From assembly GCA_963784425.1 (NCBI GenBank), contig CAWARM010000010.1, forward strand, positions 255,667 to 319,666: a stretch of DNA of 64,000 bases, given 5' to 3'. A model generated the notes under the pieces. That model had not been told where the DNA came from. It saw only the letters and a list, made by a program, of their open reading frames with translations, and ran no database searches. Positions 1 through 9,044 of this stretch are shown one piece after another; within the stretch, counting starts at the first letter, position 1, and every line of letters begins with the position of its first letter. This stretch comes from SHZL01 sp963784425 (GTDB lineage: Bacteria; Pseudomonadota; Gammaproteobacteria; Xanthomonadales; SZUA-36). Both the position numbers and the translations under genes were made by a program.

Positions 1-3
1 ATC

Positions 4-741
4 ATGGCCGGACACAGTAAATGGGCCAACATTCAACACCGCAAGGCGAAAGTGGATGCCAAGCGTGGAAAAATTTTCACTCGCATCAATCGTGAATTGG
101 CCGTTGCGGCGCGTGAGGGGGGCAGTGATGCCAGTGCCAATCCCAGGCTCAGGCTTGCGATCGACAAAGCCAATGCAGCAAACATGCCCAAGGACACCAT
201 TGAGCGCGCCATCAAGAAAGCCGCTGGCGAACTGGAGGGAGTGCACTATGAGGAAATTCGCTACGAGGGCTATGCCCCCGGCGGGGTAGCAGTTCTTGTG
301 GAAACATTCACCGACAACCGCAATCGTACCGTGGCCGAAGTTCGGCACGCCTTTTCCAAGCATGGCGGAAACCTTGGTACTGACGGCTCGGTGGGCTACC
401 TGTTTGACAAGATCGGGGTGCTGAACTATGCCCCGGGCACCAGCGAAGATGCAGTGATGGAAGCGGCGCTCGAAGCCGGCGCCAACGATGTGGTCGCTGC
501 AGATGACGGTTCCATTGAAGTCATTACCTCCCTGGAATCCTACCTCGCGATAGTAAAACACATGGAGCAGGCAGACCTCGCTCCGGAAAATTCTGAAATC
601 ACCATGCGCGCGAGCGTGGAAGTGGAACTGGATATTGAAACCGGGCGGAAAGTGCTGAGTTTTCTCGATGTACTGGAGGATCTCGATGATACCCAGGCAG
701 TGTATTCAAACGCCGATTTTCCTGACGAAGCCTATGACTAG
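4..741 (+). CDS. yebC: YebC/PmpR-family DNA-binding regulatory protein
   Basis: The 245-residue product opens with MAGHSKWANIQHRK, the hallmark N-terminus of the YebC/TACO1 family, and has the family's usual length. Members are cytoplasmic; they have been described as transcriptional regulators (PmpR) and more recently as ribosome-associated factors that relieve stalling at proline-rich stretches. The ATG at position 4 is the family-conserved start; any promoter or ribosome-binding site lies left of the window. It sits 27 bases ahead of ruvC, the usual gammaproteobacterial order. The identification is secure, but which molecular role applies here cannot be read from the sequence. Confidence 0.96.
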   Translation: MAGHSKWANIQHRKAKVDAKRGKIFTRINRELAVAAREGGSDASANPRLRLAIDKANAANMPKDTIERAIKKAAGELEGVHYEEIRYEGYAPGGVAVLVETFTDNRNRTVAEVRHAFSKHGGNLGTDGSVGYLFDKIGVLNYAPGTSEDAVMEAALEAGANDVVAADDGSIEVITSLESYLAIVKHMEQADLAPENSEITMRASVEVELDIETGRKVLSFLDVLEDLDDTQAVYSNADFPDEAYD

Positions 742-768
742 AACGTTTGACTGGGGGAGGCACACAGC

Positions 769-1284
769 ATGCGCATCCTGGGCATTGATCCGGGATCGCG
801 CTTCACCGGCTACGGCATTATCGAAGTGCAGGGCGATAGCACGGTTTGCGTGGTACACGGCGTCATTAAAACCGGTGACGGCGAATTCCCGGAGAGATTG
901 GGAATTATTTTCTCGGGTATCCGCAAATTGATTGAGGATCACCACCCCGGCCAGGCTGCAGTGGAATCGGTGTTTGTCAGTCGCAATCCCAATTCCGCTT
1001 TGAAATTGGGACAAGCCCGCGGCGCGGCTATCTGTGCGGTTGTCGAGCAGGGGCTGACCGTGTCCGAATATTCGCCGCGCTCAGTGAAGCAGGCCATCGT
1101 GGGCAGGGGTAGCGCAGACAAGGAACAGGTGAAGCACATGATCAGCATGCTGTTGCAGCTGAAGGAAGCCCTTGCCGAAGACGCCGCGGATGCGTTGGCT
1201 GTGGCATTATGTCACCACCATACGCAGCAAACTGTGCAACGCATGCGCGTGCTGCGCGGTGGAGATCCGATCAATGACGCCTGA
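769..1284 (+). CDS. ruvC: Holliday junction endonuclease RuvC
   Basis: RuvC cuts Holliday junctions symmetrically in concert with RuvAB during recombinational repair. The 171-residue protein keeps all four acidic metal ligands: D7 in the opening MRILGIDPGS, E66 in AAVESVFV, and D138 and D141 in EDAADALA. These are the same positions as in the E. coli enzyme. A purine-rich GGGGGAGG about ten bases upstream is a good ribosome-binding site for the ATG at 769. It is followed by ruvA after a 60-base gap and then ruvB, so the whole resolvasome is encoded together. Confidence 0.98.
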   Translation: MRILGIDPGSRFTGYGIIEVQGDSTVCVVHGVIKTGDGEFPERLGIIFSGIRKLIEDHHPGQAAVESVFVSRNPNSALKLGQARGAAICAVVEQGLTVSEYSPRSVKQAIVGRGSADKEQVKHMISMLLQLKEALAEDAADALAVALCHHHTQQTVQRMRVLRGGDPINDA

Positions 1285-1344
1285 CCTGAAGCCCAACCTG
1301 GTGATTCCTGCTGCGGTTTTCTGTTTGCGCTGGCGGACCCGGTA

Positions 1345-1944
1345 ATGATTTCACGCCTCTCGGGAATACTGATCTCCAAGCGCCCGCCGCAACTGGTGAT
1401 AGACGTTGCCGGTGTGGGGTACGAAGTTGAAGCACCCTTGTCGGTCTTTTATGACCTGCCTGAAATCGGCCAGCCACTGGTGCTATTGATTCACCTGCAG
1501 GTCAAGGAAGACTCGCATACCCTGTATGGATTTGGCAGCGAGGCGGAGCGGGTTTTGTTCCGGCAGTTACTGAAAATCAGCGGTATTGGTGCAAAGCTGG
1601 CTTTGACCATTTTGTCCGGTGCAACCGGCGATGAGCTGGCGCGCTGTGTCATGGAAGGGGATACCGCTTCGCTCACCCGCCTGCCCGGGATCGGCAAGAA
1701 AACAGCGGAGCGGATCATCATTGAGCTGCGTGACAAACTGGATGCCTACACTGCGGCAGTCGCAACGCGGTTGCCCTCTGCCACTGTCCGTCCCGCAGGG
1801 GCAGTCAGCGAGGCTACCCATGCGCTGATTGCGCTGGGCTACAAGCCACAAGAGGTCGGCCGCATGGTGAACCACGTGGTAAAACCCGGCATGGGCGTGG
1901 AAGAAATCATCCGGTTGGCCCTGCAGTCCACGGTTAAGACCTGA
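1345..1944 (+). CDS. ruvA: Holliday junction DNA helicase subunit RuvA
   Basis: RuvA forms the tetramer that binds the four-way junction and loads the RuvB motor. The 199-residue protein starts MISRLSG, has an N-terminal OB-fold domain, then two helix-hairpin-helix motifs (LKISGIGAKLAL near residue 75 and LPGIGKKTAERI near residue 112) that grip DNA backbones. A C-terminal domain around residues 150-199 contacts RuvB. Length and motifs match the family. The stop codon is 12 bases before ruvB, consistent with co-transcription. Confidence 0.98.
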   Translation: MISRLSGILISKRPPQLVIDVAGVGYEVEAPLSVFYDLPEIGQPLVLLIHLQVKEDSHTLYGFGSEAERVLFRQLLKISGIGAKLALTILSGATGDELARCVMEGDTASLTRLPGIGKKTAERIIIELRDKLDAYTAAVATRLPSATVRPAGAVSEATHALIALGYKPQEVGRMVNHVVKPGMGVEEIIRLALQSTVKT

Positions 1945-1956
1945 CGGATAAAGGCC

Positions 1957-3021
1957 ATGGTGAACACAAACGAACGCCCAAACGAGCGCCTTATCAATGC
2001 CACCGTCAATCCTGGCGACATGGGTGATGACCAGGTGGTGGAAGCCAGCCTGCGCCCGCGCAGCATGGGCGAGTATATTGGCCAGCCGGCCATGCGGGAA
2101 AAGCTCTCGATATTTCTCGAAGCAGCCAGGCGCCGCACCGAGGCTCTGGACCATGTGCTGATTTTTGGCCCTCCCGGACTTGGCAAGACCACCCTGGCCC
2201 ACGTGATTGCTAACGAGATGGGTGTGAACCTGCGCCAGACTTCGGGCCCGGTGCTGGAGCGTGCCGGAGACCTGGCGGCATTGCTGACCAACCTGCAACC
2301 CCGGGACGTCCTGTTCATTGATGAAATACACCGTCTTTCGCCCGTGGTGGAAGAAGTGCTGTACCCCGCACTGGAGGATTTTCAACTCGATATCATGATT
2401 GGGGAGGGCCCGGCGGCACGTTCGATCAAGCTGGAGTTGCCGCGGTTTACCCTGATCGGTGCCACCACGCGGGCAGGTTTGTTGACCTCACCCTTGCGCG
2501 ACCGGTTTGGCATTGTTGAGCGACTGGAGTTTTATAGTGATGAGGAGTTGTCGAAGATCGTCACCCGTTCTGCCGGAATTCTGCATATTTCTGTGGATAA
2601 TGAGGGCGCCATGGAAATTGCGCGCCGCTCCCGTGGTACGCCGCGCATCGCCAATCGTCTGCTGCGGCGGGTGCGGGACTATGCGGAAGTAAAGGGTGAT
2701 GGTTTCATCAGCAGGGAAATTGCTGTTGCAGGCATGGAAATGCTGCAAGTCGATAAACTGGGGTTTGATACCATGGACCGGCGCCTGCTGAGGATGATTA
2801 TCGAGACTTTTGATGGCGGGCCGGTGGGCGTGGAGAGCATCGCGGCAGCTTTGTCCGAAGAACGCGGAACGGTTGAGGATGTATTGGAGCCTTATTTGAT
2901 CCAGCAAGGCTACCTGGCGCGCACGGCACGTGGCCGGATCGCCACCTCCAAGGCGTATCGTCACTTTGGCCTGAAGGAACTTCCCGATCGTGCCGGCGGT
3001 CTGTTTGACACAGAAAGCTGA
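1957..3021 (+). CDS. ruvB: Holliday junction branch-migration ATPase RuvB
   Basis: RuvB is the hexameric AAA+ motor that drives branch migration with RuvA. The 354-residue protein shows Walker A GPPGLGKT at residues 71-78, Walker B LFIDEIH at about 119-125, a sensor-1 stretch TLIGATTRAG and the arginine-containing RDRFGI segment. A winged-helix C-terminal domain ends in GLKELPDR. The length is slightly longer than E. coli RuvB because of a variable N-terminal tail of about 20 residues. It lies directly upstream of the tol-pal cluster, the order seen in Pseudomonas. Confidence 0.98.
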   Translation: MVNTNERPNERLINATVNPGDMGDDQVVEASLRPRSMGEYIGQPAMREKLSIFLEAARRRTEALDHVLIFGPPGLGKTTLAHVIANEMGVNLRQTSGPVLERAGDLAALLTNLQPRDVLFIDEIHRLSPVVEEVLYPALEDFQLDIMIGEGPAARSIKLELPRFTLIGATTRAGLLTSPLRDRFGIVERLEFYSDEELSKIVTRSAGILHISVDNEGAMEIARRSRGTPRIANRLLRRVRDYAEVKGDGFISREIAVAGMEMLQVDKLGFDTMDRRLLRMIIETFDGGPVGVESIAAALSEERGTVEDVLEPYLIQQGYLARTARGRIATSKAYRHFGLKELPDRAGGLFDTES

Positions 3022-3067
3022 AGAATAAAACGGTCTGAACCCCGCATAAGAATTGGGCATTACAGTT

Positions 3068-3493
3068 ATGACCGAACAAAAAATACAGCCCCATACCTGG
3101 CAGTTCAGGGTTTATTTCGAGGATACAGATGCAGGCGGCGTGGTGTACCACGCGCGCTATCTGAATTTTTTTGAACGGGCCCGTACCGAATTGCTCCGAG
3201 CCCATGGAATTCAGAGCGAAACCCTGCGCAAAGAACACAACCTGATCTGGGTTGTGCTGGACATTCATGTACAGTTCCGGCAGGCAGCAAGGCTGGACGA
3301 TGAATTACTGGTCAGCGCGGAGCTGACCTGGAAAAAAGGAGTGCGCCAGGGCTTCCAGCAACACATGACCCGTAAGTCTGACGGGGTGCTGGTGGCCACG
3401 GCCGAATTGAGTGCAGTCCTGCTGCACGCGGATAGTCTGAAACCGGCGCGAATGCCAGCCTGGATGGAAAGGGAGTTTACCCATGTCAACTGA
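3068..3493 (+). CDS. ybgC: Tol-Pal-associated acyl-CoA thioesterase YbgC
   Basis: This hotdog-fold thioesterase hydrolyses short-chain or phospholipid-derived acyl-CoAs and is encoded with tolQRABpal in most gammaproteobacteria. The motif YFEDTDAGGVVYHARYLNFF near the N-terminus carries the active-site aspartate and the YHARY helix typical of YbgC. The ATG at 3068 (MTEQK) is chosen; an in-frame TTG at 3053 would add five residues with no family support. The gene overlaps tolQ by 11 bases, suggesting translational coupling. Confidence 0.94.
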   Translation: MTEQKIQPHTWQFRVYFEDTDAGGVVYHARYLNFFERARTELLRAHGIQSETLRKEHNLIWVVLDIHVQFRQAARLDDELLVSAELTWKKGVRQGFQQHMTRKSDGVLVATAELSAVLLHADSLKPARMPAWMEREFTHVN

Positions 3494-4169
3494 TTTACAA
3501 CTGTGGCAACTGATCCTCGAAGCAAGTTTGATGGTGAAATGTGTAATGGCCATCCTGCTGGCCGCTTCGATTGCTTCCTGGATGATCATATTCAACAAGC
3601 GCCAGGTATTGTCCAGGGCTGAAAAAGCCGCAAATGTTTTTGAAGAGCGGTTTTGGTCGGGCACCGATCTCACCCACCTGCACAGCGGGATCGCGTCCGG
3701 CCACCGGCTGACCAGCGGCATGGAGCGGATTTTTGACGCCGGCTTTGCCGAGTTCACCCGCATGCGGCAACAAGGACGAATGAGCCCGTCTGCCATGGTG
3801 GAAGGTTGCCAGAGAGCCATGCGCATTGCATTGACGCGGGAAACCGAGGAACTGGAAAACCACCTGAATTTCCTTGCTACCGTTGGCTCCACCAGCCCTT
3901 ATGTCGGTTTGTTCGGCACGGTGTGGGGCATCATGACTTCGTTTCACCAACTGGCCAACGTCAATCAGGCCACCATCGCCATGGTTGCGCCGGGTATTTC
4001 CGAAGCATTGATTGCCACCGCCATGGGTTTGTTTGCTGCCATTCCTGCCGTAATTGCTTACAACCGGTATTCCAACCAGGTAGAGCGGCTGGAAGTGCGT
4101 TACGACAATTTCAAGGAAGAGTTTTCCAGCATTCTGCAACGCCAGGCCCACGCTCTGAGCCAGGAGTAA
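3483..4169 (+). CDS. tolQ: Tol-Pal inner-membrane proton-channel subunit TolQ
   Basis: TolQ, with TolR, uses the proton motive force to energise TolA for outer-membrane constriction at division. The 228-residue protein has three predicted membrane segments: around residues 15-38, and a pair in the MotA/TolQ/ExbB core at about 130-155 (GSTSPYVGLFGTVWGIM) and 165-190 (APGISEALIATAMGLF). A large cytoplasmic loop separates the first and second, as in E. coli TolQ. It is followed six bases later by tolR. Confidence 0.97.
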   Translation: MSTDLQLWQLILEASLMVKCVMAILLAASIASWMIIFNKRQVLSRAEKAANVFEERFWSGTDLTHLHSGIASGHRLTSGMERIFDAGFAEFTRMRQQGRMSPSAMVEGCQRAMRIALTRETEELENHLNFLATVGSTSPYVGLFGTVWGIMTSFHQLANVNQATIAMVAPGISEALIATAMGLFAAIPAVIAYNRYSNQVERLEVRYDNFKEEFSSILQRQAHALSQE

Positions 4170-4175
4170 TCGCGC

Positions 4176-4643
4176 ATGGAAAGGTCGAAAAGACGCCGCC
4201 CGATGGCGGAAATCAACGTCGTGCCGTATATCGATGTGATGCTGGTGCTGCTGGTCATTTTTATGATCACGGCGCCCTTGTTGAACCTTGGTGTCGAGGT
4301 CGAATTACCCAAGGCGGATGCCGAGCCGCTGGACACGGAGCAGAATAATGAGCCGCTGGTGCTGACGGTAATGCAAAACGGCGATCTGTACCTCAACGCC
4401 GGTGGCGATCTTGATGGCACGACCAGTGGCATCATCGACCCTGAATCACTGGTGTCCACCGTATCTGCTATCGTCAAGCGTAACCCGGAAATACAGGTGC
4501 TGGTGGGCGGTGACGAGCGCGTAGGTTATGGCGCGGTCTACAACGCCATGGTCCTGTTGCAAAAAGCGGGCGTGCAGAAAGTCGGCCTGATGAGCGACCC
4601 CCTGGACGTCGAAACTGGGGCGGAGCCTGGCTCCGGCGGTTGA
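4176..4643 (+). CDS. tolR: Tol-Pal system protein TolR
   Basis: TolR is the partner of TolQ in the proton channel and binds peptidoglycan through its periplasmic domain. The 155-residue product has a basic N-terminus (ERSKRRRP), one membrane helix at about residues 17-38 containing the proton-relay aspartate D20 (VVPYIDVMLVLLV), and a periplasmic ExbD/TolR fold. The C-terminal part (VLVGGDERVGYGAVYNAMVL) matches the family. Its stop codon is immediately followed by the tolA start codon. Confidence 0.97.
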   Translation: MERSKRRRPMAEINVVPYIDVMLVLLVIFMITAPLLNLGVEVELPKADAEPLDTEQNNEPLVLTVMQNGDLYLNAGGDLDGTTSGIIDPESLVSTVSAIVKRNPEIQVLVGGDERVGYGAVYNAMVLLQKAGVQKVGLMSDPLDVETGAEPGSGG

Positions 4644-5594
4644 ATGAATGCACGCGCAGAACATGCGCCCATGCTGCGTGCATTTGCCTGGGCGATTGCA
4701 GTTCACCTCCTGGTCGTGCTCCTGATGATCCTCGGGACTTTGAACTGGAAGCCCTTTCGCCAGCCGCAAGCAACGGGTATGACCATCGAAGCTGTGATGG
4801 TCGATACCAGCGACATTCGCGAGCGTCGCGAAAAGGCGCAAAAGGCGGCCGACGCCGCCCAGCAAAAGAAACAGGCGCAGGAGCGGCGCAAGCAGGAGCT
4901 GGAGGAACAGAAGCAGCGCGAGAAGGAGGTCGAAGAGCAGAAAAAAATCGAGGAGAAACAGCAAAGGGAACTGGACATTCAGCGTGAGAAGGCCCAGCAG
5001 GAACAAAAACGCATAGAGGCGGAGGCCGAGGCCAAGCGCAAGAAGGAAGCACAGGACAAATTAAAGGCCTTGCGCGTGAAGCGCGAACAGGAACTGCAGG
5101 AACAAAAAGAAGCACAGCAACGCGAGCTGGAAAAGGCGAAGGAAAAGGCGGCTGAAGCTGAAAAGCAAAGAAAGCTTGAAGCAGAAAAGATGAAGCAGAT
5201 CGAGGCACGCAAGCAGGCGGAAGCTGCGGAACAGAAGGCCAAAGCCGAAGATTTAGCCAAGCAGAAGGAAAAGGAGGCCGCGGCGAAGGCCTTCAAGGCG
5301 GGGGAGGCAGCCACGCAAGAGACTGACTATATTGCGGCCATCCAGCAGGTTGTGACGGAAAACTGGCTGCGTCCGCCGACCGCCAAACCCGGCCTGCGTT
5401 GCACCCTGAAAATCGTGCAGATTCCCGGCGGCGAAGTCATTTCGGCGGCCATTTCCGGGTCATGCAATGCGGACGAGGCGACACGCCGTTCCGTCGTGGC
5501 CGCGGTTGAACGTATCGACGCACTGCCTTATCGTGGCTTTGAGAAAGTGTTCAAACGTGAAATTGACTTTATCTTTATCTATGACGGTGACTGA
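4644..5594 (+). CDS. tolA: Tol-Pal system protein TolA
   Basis: TolA spans the periplasm from TolQR to Pal/TolB. The 316-residue protein has one N-terminal membrane helix (about residues 12-32), then a long Lys/Glu/Ala/Gln-rich coiled coil from about residue 50 to 225, and a C-terminal globular domain beginning near YIAAIQQVVTENWLRP. This domain has two cysteines (RCTLKI and GSCNAD) that probably form the disulfide known in TolA. The domain architecture is diagnostic even though coiled-coil sequence diverges. The start abuts the tolR stop. Confidence 0.96.
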   Translation: MNARAEHAPMLRAFAWAIAVHLLVVLLMILGTLNWKPFRQPQATGMTIEAVMVDTSDIRERREKAQKAADAAQQKKQAQERRKQELEEQKQREKEVEEQKKIEEKQQRELDIQREKAQQEQKRIEAEAEAKRKKEAQDKLKALRVKREQELQEQKEAQQRELEKAKEKAAEAEKQRKLEAEKMKQIEARKQAEAAEQKAKAEDLAKQKEKEAAAKAFKAGEAATQETDYIAAIQQVVTENWLRPPTAKPGLRCTLKIVQIPGGEVISAAISGSCNADEATRRSVVAAVERIDALPYRGFEKVFKREIDFIFIYDGD

Positions 5595-5598
5595 AAAC

Positions 5599-6891
5599 AT
5601 GAAAAAAATCATTTTCCTGCTGCTGGCACTGCTGGTGCACCCCCTGGCCCAGGCTCAACTGCAGATTGAAATCATCAGCGGAAACGCCAGTGCATTGCCG
5701 ATTGCCATCGTGCCTTTCAGTTGGGAAGAGTCTGATCCGGCGCCAATTACCGGCGTTGCCGAGATAATTTCCAATGATCTGTACCGCTCCGGGCTGTTTG
5801 ATCCGATGGAAAGCAAGGATATGCCGGACCGCCCGTCCGACGAGGAGTCCATCCGTTTCGGCACCTGGCGTCTGTTAAAAGTGGACTACATGGTTATCGG
5901 TAAGGTCCGTACAGCGCCGGACGGCCAGGGGCATGAGCTGGTATACCAATTGTTTGATGTGCACACCCAGGAAAAACTGTTATCCCAGATCACTACCGTG
6001 GGTCCCGGCGATTTGCGTTTCGGCGCCCATCGTGTGGCGGATGCCATTTACAAGGCCTTGACCGGAGTTCCAGGTGCTTTTTCGACCCGTATTGCCTATG
6101 TCACTGCCATTGGTTCCGGCAAAGCCACGAAGTTTGAACTGGTGGTGGCAGACGCTGACGGGTTTAGCCCCCAGTCCGTGGTAGGTTCACCCGAGCCACT
6201 GCTGTCCCCGGCCTGGTCGCCGGACGGGAAAAAACTGGCTTATGTTTCATTTGAAAAGGGCAATTCGGCGATCTACATGCAGGACGTTTCAACCGGGGCG
6301 AGGGAACTGGTTTCCAGTGGGCGCGGGATCAACGGTGCGCCCGCGTTCTCCCCGGATGGGAAAAGCATGGCATTAACGCTATCCAGGTCCGGCAATCCTG
6401 AAATCTACATCAAGAACCTGGCCACCGGCGCCGAAACCCAATTGACCAATCACTGGGCCATCGACACCGAAGCGGTGTGGGCGCCGGATGGAAAGCACAT
6501 TTATTTCACCTCGGACCGGGGGGGCAAACCGCAGATTTACCGGGTTCCTGTAACCGGTGGAAACCCCGAGCGGGTGACCCTTACCGGTGACAGTAATGCA
6601 CGCGCCAGTATTGCACCCGACGGGAAGCGAATAGCGGTGGCACAAGGACGCGGAAACGAGTATCGTATCGCCGTGTGGGATATTGAGTCCCAGCGGTTCA
6701 CCATCCTGACGCCCGGCACACTGGATGAATCCCCCAGTTTCGCTCCGAATGGCAGCATGGTGCTTTATGCTACGCGAGAAGGTACGCGCGGCGTTTTGTC
6801 CGCTGTCTCAGCAGATGGAAACGTTAGGCAACGCTTGATTCTGAGCGACGGAGATGTACGAGAACCCGCATGGTCACCTGTGATCAGGTAA
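5599..6891 (+). CDS. tolB: Tol-Pal periplasmic beta-propeller protein TolB
   Basis: TolB is the periplasmic protein that shuttles between Pal and the Tol motor. The chosen ATG at 5599 gives a clean signal peptide (MKKIIFLLLALLVHPLAQAQ); upstream in-frame starts would run far back into tolA. After an N-terminal domain (IAIVPFSWE), the protein has about six WD40-like/PD40 propeller repeats with the recurring pattern SPAWSPDGKKLAYVS, and ends EPAWSPVIR. The 430-residue length is standard. It begins four bases after the tolA stop and precedes pal. Confidence 0.97.
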   Translation: MKKIIFLLLALLVHPLAQAQLQIEIISGNASALPIAIVPFSWEESDPAPITGVAEIISNDLYRSGLFDPMESKDMPDRPSDEESIRFGTWRLLKVDYMVIGKVRTAPDGQGHELVYQLFDVHTQEKLLSQITTVGPGDLRFGAHRVADAIYKALTGVPGAFSTRIAYVTAIGSGKATKFELVVADADGFSPQSVVGSPEPLLSPAWSPDGKKLAYVSFEKGNSAIYMQDVSTGARELVSSGRGINGAPAFSPDGKSMALTLSRSGNPEIYIKNLATGAETQLTNHWAIDTEAVWAPDGKHIYFTSDRGGKPQIYRVPVTGGNPERVTLTGDSNARASIAPDGKRIAVAQGRGNEYRIAVWDIESQRFTILTPGTLDESPSFAPNGSMVLYATREGTRGVLSAVSADGNVRQRLILSDGDVREPAWSPVIR

Positions 6892-6962
6892 ACTACTGAT
6901 CGCTTTATTCTATTAACAACGCCGCAAAGCACGGCGCTAGTAACAACAATCAGGAGAACAAG

Positions 6963-7490
6963 ATGAACACCGCACTGCGATTGCTAATGGCAGCCTTGAT
7001 AACGATGGCCATTGTGGCCTGTCAGCCCAAGCCAAAGCCGCCAGAACCAGTGACACCAGGGAGTGAGACCACCACGGAAGGCGCGGCAGTTGAAGGTGCA
7101 CCGGATCCGCGTGACTACACTGACGCCCGGAACTTTGATAACCCGGAAAGCCTGCTGTCCAAGCGCGTGATCTACTTTGACTTTGACAAATCCACGGTCA
7201 GGGCGGAATACCGCGGCATCGTTTCCGCACACGCTGCATACCTCGCCGCTCACGCCGATGGGCGCGTGACACTTGAAGGCCACACCGACGAACGCGGCAC
7301 GCGTGAGTACAACCTGGGCCTGGGTGAACGCCGTGGTAATGCCGTAATGGGCCTGATGTCTGCCCAGGGCGCGCGCGGTGACCAGCTGGTTGTGGTCAGC
7401 TATGGTGAAGAGCGCCCCGTTTGCCGCGTCAGCGATGAATCATGCTGGGCAGAAAATCGCCGCGTGGAGATCGTGTACACCGCACGCTAA
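6963..7490 (+). CDS. pal: Peptidoglycan-associated outer-membrane lipoprotein Pal
   Basis: Pal anchors the outer membrane to peptidoglycan. The 175-residue precursor has a lipoprotein signal with lipobox IVAC (Cys at residue 20), a proline-rich linker, and an OmpA-like C-terminal domain. The peptidoglycan-binding motif is clear: VIYFDFDKS followed by LEGHTDERGTREYNLGLGERR. An AGGAGA ribosome-binding site lies just upstream of the ATG. The 71-base gap after tolB leaves room for a separate promoter or processing site, but no clear promoter was identified. Confidence 0.97.
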   Translation: MNTALRLLMAALITMAIVACQPKPKPPEPVTPGSETTTEGAAVEGAPDPRDYTDARNFDNPESLLSKRVIYFDFDKSTVRAEYRGIVSAHAAYLAAHADGRVTLEGHTDERGTREYNLGLGERRGNAVMGLMSAQGARGDQLVVVSYGEERPVCRVSDESCWAENRRVEIVYTAR

Positions 7491-7492
7491 GC

Positions 7493-8404
7493 ATGATCCT
7501 TAAACAGCAAGAAAAAATCGTGATGGCCAGTCTTGTGCTGGCCATCATTTTTTTTGCCGCGGCTCCGGCAGCCGTAATGGCACAGGAGGCTGAGCAAAGC
7601 GTTGCGGCCAACCTGGTCATCCAGGTACAGGAACTGCAGGATGAATTGCGGGAATTGCGCGGCCGGCTGGAGGAGCAGGAGCGCGAGATGGACAATCTCA
7701 AGAAGCGCCAGCGCGACCAGTATTTGGACCTCGACCAGCGCATTACAGATCTGAACGGCGCGGCACCCGGCGGTCAAGCCCCGACAGCAGATGATGATTC
7801 CAAGGGTACAGCGTCCGTTCCGGAACAGGCCGAAGCGCAAAGCGGAGAACGGCCCGAAGAACAAGTAGGAGAGAGGCCCGAAGCCCAGTCCGAGACCCAG
7901 TCCGAGACCCAATTTGAAGATGTACCCGAAGTGCGTGCACCCATGGAACAGCCTTCGGATACCGCTCCCCTCGACCAGCCAGGCGCAGAAAGCGCGGTTG
8001 TGGCAGCGCCTTCTGAAGCGGAAAAAGAAGCGTACGACAAGGCTTTCCAGGCCATGAAGGAATTACGCTATGCGGATGCCGCAGAAGACTTCCAGTCCTT
8101 CCTCAATCAATACCCCAACAGCGAGTATGCGGATAACGCGGTGTACTGGCTGGGCGAGTCCTACTATGTGACGCGCAATTACGACATCGCGCTGACCTCA
8201 TTTCAGCGCTTGATGGACGACTACCCGGACAGCCCTAAAGTCCCCGATGCCCTGCTCAAGATCGGCTACACCCACTACGAACTCAAACAATGGGACAAAG
8301 CCCGTGCAGCCCTGCTGCAGGTGCAACAGGATTACCCGGATACCACACTGGCCCGGCTGGCTGAAAGCCGCTTGCGCAGCATGAAGATGGAAGGGCATTA
8401 TTAA
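7493..8404 (+). CDS. cpoB: Cell division coordinator CpoB (YbgF), TPR protein
   Basis: CpoB is a periplasmic protein that links Tol-Pal constriction to PBP1B-dependent peptidoglycan synthesis. The chosen ATG at 7493, two bases after pal, gives a cleavable signal peptide ending near AAPAAVMAQ; an internal ATG at 7523 is also possible. Next comes a short coiled coil (about residues 40-80, for trimerisation), an acidic low-complexity linker with repeated PE(A/E)QS(E/G)TQ-like units, and three C-terminal TPRs from about residue 180 (YDKAFQAMKEL, AVYWLGESYY, DALLKIGYTHYEL). The linker is long for the family. Confidence 0.94.
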   Translation: MILKQQEKIVMASLVLAIIFFAAAPAAVMAQEAEQSVAANLVIQVQELQDELRELRGRLEEQEREMDNLKKRQRDQYLDLDQRITDLNGAAPGGQAPTADDDSKGTASVPEQAEAQSGERPEEQVGERPEAQSETQSETQFEDVPEVRAPMEQPSDTAPLDQPGAESAVVAAPSEAEKEAYDKAFQAMKELRYADAAEDFQSFLNQYPNSEYADNAVYWLGESYYVTRNYDIALTSFQRLMDDYPDSPKVPDALLKIGYTHYELKQWDKARAALLQVQQDYPDTTLARLAESRLRSMKMEGHY

Positions 8405-8456
8405 TGGTGGCCTGTAACGGAGCAATCGAAAGCCACTAACCGGGTGGGAGATTCAA

Positions 8457-9018
8457 ATGTGGCGAAATATTTTGCTCACGGTGTGCTGCCTGACACTGAC
8501 GGTTGCGTGTTCTACCACCCGGGGTAAGTCCGGCGCAGAGAAACGCCAGGCCATTCAACAGATGAAGCGCGATACGCTCGCCCAGTTGTACGCGAAGAAG
8601 CCCGACGTCCGCTCACAGATTGCCAGTGCTCCCGGTTACGGCGTGTTCAGCAATGCCAATGTCTACATCATCGTCGCGGGCGTAGGCGGCGGCTACGGTG
8701 TGGTCGAAAGCCAGGGCAACGCCAGGACCACCTACATGAAGATGGGTGAAGTGGGCGTGGGCATCGGCATCGGCGCCAAGGACTACCGCCTGGTGCTGGT
8801 GTTCCATACCCAGGATGCGCTGGATTATTTCGTCAAGTATGGCTGGTCGTTCGGCGGCCAGGCGGATGCCGCCGCCAAGGCCGGAGATAAAGGTAAAGCA
8901 GTTGGAGCGGAGGCCATCGTCAACAACATCTCCGTATACCAGTTGACCGAGACCGGCCTGGCGCTTGCAGGCCACCATCAAGGGAACGAAATTCTGGCGC
9001 GACGACTCGCTCAACTGA
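8457..9018 (+). CDS. YSC84-family lipoprotein (one frame break)
   Basis: The product begins with a lipoprotein signal (lipobox TVACS, Cys at residue 18) and continues with the glycine-rich YSC84/Ysc84-actin-binding-type core (PGYGVFSNANVYIIVAGVGGG, then GIGIGAKDYRLVLVF). Bacterial members are outer-membrane or periplasmic lipoproteins of unknown function. The frame breaks near 8967, where one extra base follows GLAL; in the +1 frame the expected C-terminus QATIKGTKFWRDDSLN and a TGA at 9016-9018 appear. The reconstructed length is about 186 residues. Without this correction the gene reads straight into queE. It is not part of the usual tol-pal/que order, so it looks inserted between cpoB and queE. 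Confidence 0.82.
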
Positions 9019-9044
9019 GCGCCGATCACTGGACCCATAGCTGC

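Noticed and set aside
1567..2385. Minus-strand open frame of 272 codons across ruvA and ruvB
   Set aside because: It is a shadow of two well-conserved genes and shows His/Gln-rich non-protein-like composition.
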